From: Lichenicola sp964247755
GTDB taxonomy: Bacteria; Pseudomonadota; Alphaproteobacteria; Acetobacterales; Acetobacteraceae
NCBI GenBank assembly: GCA_964247755.1
Contig: CAXTVX010000004.1
Location: 96,411-160,410 of the forward strand
DNA: 64,000 nucleotides
Direction of reading: 5' to 3'
A model generated the notes under the pieces. That model saw nothing but the letters and a program-made list of their open reading frames with translations. It did not search any database and was not told the origin of the DNA. Position 1 is the stretch's first letter, and each line of letters begins with the position of its first letter. This document shows, in pieces, positions 60,326 to 64,000 of this stretch. Made by a program: the position numbers and the translations under genes.

Positions 60326-60711
60326 GAACCGGTTTCCAAAGGCGCGCCTTTGGCGGGACCTGGGGTAGCGCCCCAGCGCTTCCTCAGATACGGCCTCACC
60401 CCCAGGAACCGGAGATACGCCCGCTCCAGCCCCGCCAGCACCACCCTGTTGCGCGCCAGCAGCCCGAGCGGCCGAAGCAGCGGGATCGCGCGCCACATCG
60501 CCGCGAAGGCTGCCGCCCCAGACAGCAGCCGCCCGTCCTCGCTGGCGTGGAAGCGGGCTAGCAGCGCAGCGCGGTCAATCGGACAGGCCTCGTCGCCGGC
60601 GGCCACATCGACGAAGCGGATCGCGCCCTTGCGGTCGAGCCGGCGCATCAGCGCGATCTCACGCCGGCACAAGGGACAGCCGCCGTCGAACCAGACCAGG
60701 AGTTGAGGCAT
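60322..60711 (-). CDS. DCC family thiol-disulfide oxidoreductase-like protein (DUF393)
   Basis: A 129-residue DUF393 protein. The CxxC motif is at Cys12 and Cys15 in WFDGGCPLCRREIALM, with the usual DG preceding it. FVDVAAGDEAC and AFAAMWRAIPLLRPLGLLAR complete the family layout. It may be a thiol-redox or electron-transfer protein; family function is not established. Start at the ATG at 60711; upstream open frame is antisense to the FAD oxidoreductase gene. It is divergent from that gene, with 48 bp between their starts. Confidence 0.8.
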   Translation of the reverse strand: MPQLLVWFDGGCPLCRREIALMRRLDRKGAIRFVDVAAGDEACPIDRAALLARFHASEDGRLLSGAAAFAAMWRAIPLLRPLGLLARNRVVLAGLERAYLRFLGVRPYLRKRWGATPGPAKGAPLETGS

Positions 60712-60759
60712 GATGGGGCAGATGGCGTCGCCGGACCGACGCCGCAACCGGGAGCGCCC

Positions 60760-61698
60760 ATGCGGATCGCCGTGATCGGTGCCGGCCTGTCCGGCCTCGC
60801 CTGTGCCACGGCGCTGCAGGAGGCGGGGCACCGGGTTACGGTGTTCGAGAAGTCGGCCGGCGTCGGCGGGCGGATGTCGACGCGGCGGGTGGACACGACC
60901 GGGGGCGAGGCGACGTTCGACCACGGCGCGCAGTATTTCAACCTCGGCGATCCCGGTTTCCGTGCCGTGGTCGCGCGCTGGCAGACGATGGGCCTGGCCG
61001 CACCGTGGCCGGCGGCGGGTGCGGGGGCCTGGGTCGGCACGCCGACCATGACCGCCCCGGCCCGGCATCTGGCCGAGACGCTGGACATGCGCCGGTCGCA
61101 GCGGATCCTGGCGATCGACCGGCGGCCGGAGGGCTGGCAGCTGCAGGGGGAGACCGGCTCGAGGGAACTCCACGATGCGGCGATCGTGGCGGTGCCGGCG
61201 GAGCAGGCCTCGGTGCTGCTCGGGCCGGTGTCACGGCAATGGTCGGAGCGCGCCGCCGCGACTCCCAGCGTGCCGTGCTGGACGGTGATGGCGAGCTTCG
61301 CCGATCGGCTGCCGATGGAGGCCGACGTGGTGGAGACGATCGGCGCGATCGGCTGGGCGGCCCGCAACTCCGCTAAGCCGGGCCGCACCGGTCCGGAAGC
61401 CTGGGTGATGCAGGCAGCGCCCGGCTGGTCGCGGGAACATCTGGAGGACGATGCGGGATCGGTGGCGGCGGCGCTGCCGGCGCTGCTCGGTCTGGCTCTC
61501 GGCGTGAGCCTGCCGGATCCGGTCTCGGTGTCGGCGCATCGCTGGCGCTATGCCAGGTCGGGCAGCGCGGGATGCGGCCACCTGTGGGAGCCTGCGGACC
61601 GCCTGGGCGTGTGCGGCGACTGGCTGCTGGGGGCGCAGGTGGAGGACGCCTGGCGGTCCGGCGTTGGCCTCGCCGCGGCGATCGGGACGGCCGGCTGA
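60760..61698 (+). CDS. FAD-dependent amine oxidase/renalase-like oxidoreductase
   Basis: A 312-residue NAD(P)/FAD-binding protein. The dinucleotide motif is IAVIGAGLSGLACATALQEA (3-22), followed by VFEKSAGVGGRMSTRR near 28-43 and FDHGAQYF near 55. The C-terminal CGDWLLGAQVEDAWRSG near 285-301 closes the FAD site. It resembles renalase-like amine oxidoreductases found in bacteria. The start is ATG at 60760. Its stop overlaps the ATG of the DUF2256 gene (TGATG). DUF2256 proteins often neighbour flavoproteins, so the pair may be functionally linked. Confidence 0.82.
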   Translation: MRIAVIGAGLSGLACATALQEAGHRVTVFEKSAGVGGRMSTRRVDTTGGEATFDHGAQYFNLGDPGFRAVVARWQTMGLAAPWPAAGAGAWVGTPTMTAPARHLAETLDMRRSQRILAIDRRPEGWQLQGETGSRELHDAAIVAVPAEQASVLLGPVSRQWSERAAATPSVPCWTVMASFADRLPMEADVVETIGAIGWAARNSAKPGRTGPEAWVMQAAPGWSREHLEDDAGSVAAALPALLGLALGVSLPDPVSVSAHRWRYARSGSAGCGHLWEPADRLGVCGDWLLGAQVEDAWRSGVGLAAAIGTAG

Positions 61699-61877
61699 TG
61701 CCACGCGGAGTCGCTAAGCGGGACCTGCCGGTCAAGACCTGCGCCTGCTGCGGACGGCCGTTCAGCTGGCGCCGGAAGTGGGCAAGGGACTGGGCGGCGG
61801 TGCGCTACTGCTCCGACGCCTGCCGGCGCAAGGGCGCGCCGGATCCGGCCGGTCAGGGGCCGCGAACGAGCTCGTAG
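61698..61877 (+). CDS. DUF2256 zinc-finger-like small protein
   Basis: A 59-residue protein of the DUF2256 family. Four cysteines form two pairs, CACCGRPFSWRRKW and RYCSDACRRKG, consistent with one structural zinc. The ATG at 61698 overlaps the preceding stop. Function is unknown; it is commonly found beside photolyase- or flavoprotein-type genes. Its end overlaps the end of the convergent rlmB gene by 25 bp. Confidence 0.8.
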   Translation: MPRGVAKRDLPVKTCACCGRPFSWRRKWARDWAAVRYCSDACRRKGAPDPAGQGPRTSS

Positions 61878-62737
61878 AGCGCCACCGCGGCGGCGTTGGA
61901 CACGTTGAGGCTTTCCATCGTGCCGGGCATCACCAGGCCGGCGATCTCGTCGCAGGTCTCGCGCGTCAGGCGGCGCAGGCCTTCGCCCTCGGCACCGAGC
62001 ACCAGCGCCACGCGACGCGCCCGGAAGGCGGCGCCGTCAAAGCGGCTGCCGCTCGAGTCGAGGCCGACGGTCCAGAGCCCGGCCGCCTTCAGCGCGGCCA
62101 GGGTGCGCGACAGGTTGACCGCGCGCAGCAGCGGCACGGTTTCCAGCGCGCCGGACGCCGCCTTGGCCAGCACGCCGGTCTCCTCCGGGGCGTTGCGGTC
62201 CTGCACGATCACCGCCGCGACGCCGAATGCGGCAGCGGACCGCAGGATGGCGCCCACGTTGCGAGGATCCGTCACCTGGTCGAGCACCAGCACCGGCCCC
62301 GGCCGCTGCAGCACCTGGTCGAGCGGCGGGGTTGCCAGTGGGTCGGCCAGCAGCGCCAGCCCGCCATGCACCGCGTCGCGGCCGAGCAGGGCGTCGAGAC
62401 GCGCCCGGTCGGTGCGCTCGGCGGGCAGCGGCAGCGGGCCGTTCAGGCGGCCAGACAAGGCGGCTTCGGCCTCCTCGGTCAGCAACAGGCGGCGCAGGCG
62501 GCGATGCGGGTTCTGCAGCGCCGCCACCACCGGATGGGTGCCGTAGAGCCAGTTTGCCGCTCCGGCAGGACCGCCCTGCTGCGGGGTGCCAGGACGGCGC
62601 GGCGCGACACGACCCTGCTCCGCCCCTTTCGGCTGGTTCCGGCCCTGGCCGCCCGGGTGGTGCGGTGGCCGGGCGGGTGGGCGCGGCGGACGCTTCGAGC
62701 CTGGAGGAACGGGGGCGTCGGGGGGTCTGGACGGCAT
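61853..62737 (-). CDS. rlmB: 23S rRNA 2'-O-methyltransferase, TrmH/SpoU family (RlmB-like)
   Basis: A 294-residue SPOUT methyltransferase that would methylate the ribose of G2251 in 23S rRNA. The catalytic domain has VTDPRNVGAILRSAAAFG near 150, LVLGAEGEGLRRL near 250 and VMPGTMESLNVSNAAAVALY near 270-289, forming the knot. WLYGTHPVVAAL near 63 is the substrate-binding domain. The first 55 residues are Pro, Arg and Gly-rich, an unusual disordered extension also seen in some alphaproteobacterial copies. It ends over the DUF2256 gene. Confidence 0.9.
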   Translation of the reverse strand: MPSRPPDAPVPPGSKRPPRPPARPPHHPGGQGRNQPKGAEQGRVAPRRPGTPQQGGPAGAANWLYGTHPVVAALQNPHRRLRRLLLTEEAEAALSGRLNGPLPLPAERTDRARLDALLGRDAVHGGLALLADPLATPPLDQVLQRPGPVLVLDQVTDPRNVGAILRSAAAFGVAAVIVQDRNAPEETGVLAKAASGALETVPLLRAVNLSRTLAALKAAGLWTVGLDSSGSRFDGAAFRARRVALVLGAEGEGLRRLTRETCDEIAGLVMPGTMESLNVSNAAAVALYELVRGP

Positions 62738-62847
62738 GAGCCGATCCTAGCCTTTCGCCCGCCTGCCGTCACCGCGGGCAGGCAGCCCGGTTTCGCAAAG
62801 CCTTGCGTTGACATGCAACCGGTTCGGCCGTAGGTGCCTCCCCGGCC

Positions 62848-62933
62848 GGAAGGGTGCCCGAGTGGCTAAAGGGGGCGGACTGTAAATCCGCTGGCGTACG
62901 CCTACGTTGGTTCGAATCCAACCCCTTCCACCA
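62848..62933 (+). tRNA. tRNA-Tyr (anticodon GTA)
   Basis: The 86-nt class II tRNA has acceptor arms GGAAGGG and CCCTTCC, a discriminator A and an encoded CCA. The anticodon stem-loop is GCGGA-CTGTAAA-TCCGC with GTA in the loop, and the T-arm GTTGG-TTCGAAT-CCAAC. A long variable arm is present, as expected for tRNA-Tyr. Confidence 0.95.
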
Positions 62934-62957
62934 GCAGGCCGGGTCCGGGCAACCCGT

Positions 62958-63455
62958 TCAGGACTGGTCCCGTCCGCGGGCCGGTTCCCGGGTCGACTGT
63001 GGCGCCGTCGTCGGCCCCGCGCCCATCCTCCTCGGCAGCAGCGGCGGCGACGGGGCGATGTCGGCCAGGCTGTCGCGGAACTGGCGGATCTGGTCCCGGG
63101 CACCACCCGAGATGTCGCCGACCGTGGAGCCGGCATTCACCACCGCCTCGAAGTCCAGCTTGGTCTGCGCCGCGAACAAGGCGTTGAGCACCAGCCGCTT
63201 GGTTACCGGACCCTTGCGGGCCGCCATGGCCGCCATGGCCTGCCAGGCCGCCTTCGCAGCGAGCGAGTTCTCGACGGCAAGCCTGAGAAGCGCCTTCTCG
63301 TCATCCGGCAACAGAAGATCTCCCCGTAACAGCCCAACCCGATTATCCGGTTCGACGCTCCTGCGCGACCGTCGATCCTGGGATCCCGCTTCACGAGGCC
63401 GCGACGTCGGACGCTGCGGCCGTGCCCGGTGGCCAATTGGCTGTTCCTGCGGCAT
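62958..63455 (-). CDS. Hypothetical helical protein
   Basis: About 165 residues starting at the ATG at 63455. The first 40 are Arg/Pro-rich and disordered, but the central part looks like a genuine helical protein (LPDDEKALLRLAVENSLAAK, AAWQAMAAMAARKGPVTKRL, DQIRQFRDSLADI). The end is Pro/Arg-rich again. No family recognised. It sits between tRNA-Tyr and decayed fragments, so it may be degenerate at its N-terminus; the real start could be further inside, near the DDEKALL segment. Confidence 0.4.
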   Translation of the reverse strand: MPQEQPIGHRARPQRPTSRPREAGSQDRRSRRSVEPDNRVGLLRGDLLLPDDEKALLRLAVENSLAAKAAWQAMAAMAARKGPVTKRLVLNALFAAQTKLDFEAVVNAGSTVGDISGGARDQIRQFRDSLADIAPSPPLLPRRMGAGPTTAPQSTREPARGRDQS

Positions 63456-63555
63456 CCAGGATCCTCCTGTCCACGCGTGTCGAGCCTGCGGTCGGAACCG
63501 ACTCGTTGCGCTCGCCGATCCACGCAGGCCCGGACCGGCCGCGCCGGCCCAGTCG

Positions 63556-63660
63556 GCCTCGAACAAACGCGAGCAGGTCGGCGTTGATCTGATCCGCATG
63601 CGTGGTCGGCATGCCGTGGGGCAGGCCCCGATAGGCCTTGAAGGCCGAGCCGCGCACCAA
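63556..63660 (-). pseudogene. C-terminal fragment of an alpha/beta hydrolase (haloperoxidase-like)
   Basis: Reading the minus strand gives AFKAYRGLPHGMPTTHADQI followed by NADLLAFVRG, closely resembling the C-terminus of alpha/beta hydrolases of the chloroperoxidase type, with the catalytic histidine in PHG. The upstream part of such a protein (nucleophile elbow, acid residue) is missing, and the adjacent sequence is not hydrolase-like. It is therefore a remnant rather than a gene. Confidence 0.6.
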
Positions 63661-63663
63661 GGC

Positions 63664-63911
63664 GTGTGACGACGGGCCCAAACGCGGCGAACGGCGCGAT
63701 CTGGTCGTCCTCGCCGCGATGGTCACGCTGGCGGCCGACGCGCCGGCGCTCGCGGCGGGCTTCGCCAGCCCGGCCAAGCTCGGCACGGTCCTGGCGACGA
63801 TCGCGAGCGATCTGCCACCGGTGACCAGCGGCGGCTCAACCGTGCTCGCCTATGCACCGGGCAGCCAGGAATATAGCCAGCCTCGCGGCGCTGCTGCACG
63901 ACGTCGCCTGA
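63664..63911 (+). pseudogene. Frameshifted fragment of an unknown protein
   Basis: One plus-strand frame gives DLVVLAAMVTLAADAPALAA and on to a GSQE string at about 63870, then a change of frame continues as IASLAALLHDVA to TGA at 63909. The composition is like a real Ala-rich protein on either side of the break. No family recognised, so this is tentative. Confidence 0.3.
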
Positions 63912-63945
63912 CGCCGGGCCCGACACCGGCTGCGGTCGTCCAGGC

Positions 63946-64000
63946 TGGAGCGGGCGGAGGGAATCGAACCCTCCTCGGTAGCTTGGAAGGCTACTGCATT
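63946..64000 (-). tRNA. tRNA-Gly (anticodon TCC), partial
   Basis: Only the 3' part is in the window. On the minus strand the anticodon stem-loop GTAGC-CTTCCAA-GCTAC carries TCC, the T-arm has GGTTCGATT, and the gene ends CGCCCGC-T-CCA with encoded CCA. The 5' acceptor and D-arm lie beyond the right edge. Confidence 0.88.

Larger units (their letters stand above)
63456..63945. other. 490-bp region of decayed coding fragments
   Basis: No intact gene is supported. On the minus strand is the tail of an alpha/beta hydrolase, and on the plus strand a frameshifted fragment, both annotated separately. The region lies between tRNA-Tyr and tRNA-Gly, which point toward each other. Confidence 0.55.

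Overview
The window is a GC-rich alphaproteobacterial chromosome segment. Gene content and order fit the Acetobacteraceae: an Lrp/AsnC regulator divergent from trxB, trxB followed by a LysR gene, a sppA-ihfB pair, isolated motAB, glnK-amtB, a MucR regulator, a lone Uma2 protein and many glycosyltransferases. This assignment is inferred from gene content, not from a phylogenetic marker. No rRNA, CRISPR array, intact transposase or prophage was seen. Two tRNA genes lie at the right end.

Layout. (1) 1-20.1 kb is an exopolysaccharide/cell-surface glycan locus. It holds the C-terminus of a PrsT-like TPR protein, GT4, an acyltransferase-3 protein, a Wzx-type flippase, GT2 and a WsaF-like transferase on the plus strand. 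On the minus strand are two further GT4 enzymes, a WalW-like deacetylase, a Gfo/Idh/MocA-epimerase fusion and an asparagine synthase-type amidotransferase. A large beta-strand-rich secreted protein and an O-antigen-ligase-like protein of the type associated with exosortase A close the block. No exosortase gene is in the window. (2) 20.1-29.2 kb is housekeeping and accessory: a secreted Cys-rich protein, free methionine-R-sulfoxide reductase, a NUDIX protein, motAB, a GT39/GT2-GtrA pair, Lrp, trxB and LysR. (3) 29.2-33 kb is a loose accessory patch: small lipoproteins, a TraR-type zinc finger, Uma2, an MFS transporter and a decayed copy of part of that transporter. (4) 33-46.5 kb holds a TPP-dependent oxidase-like enzyme, manC, ihfB, sppA, a TetR-controlled carotenoid oxygenase operon, MucR, a run of very small membrane proteins and lipoproteins, and an MscS channel with a cyclic-nucleotide-binding-like domain. 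(5) 47-51 kb is a tightly coupled four-gene unit (DUF2064, GT-C transferase, radical SAM/SPASM, GT2), followed by a SnoaL-like protein and an orphan sulfotransferase on the other strand. (6) 52.4-56.2 kb is a three-subunit molybdenum aldehyde oxidase of PaoABC type. (7) 56-63 kb is amtB/glnK with a sigma-54-like site, a UbiH-family hydroxylase, cysE, a DCC-family protein, a FAD oxidoreductase, DUF2256, rlmB and tRNA-Tyr. (8) The last kilobase is decayed sequence lying between tRNA-Tyr and an oppositely oriented tRNA-Gly.

How they may work together. ManC supplies GDP-mannose. The GT4/GT2/WsaF enzymes, acyltransferase, Wzx and ligase assemble and export a decorated glycan, and the amidotransferase and oxidoreductase/epimerase fusion would make an unusual sugar for it. 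The most system-like candidate without an assigned product is the 47-51 kb radical SAM/glycosyltransferase operon. GlnK and AmtB form the standard ammonium-uptake module. Functions are read from sequence motifs recalled by eye; no database search was run.
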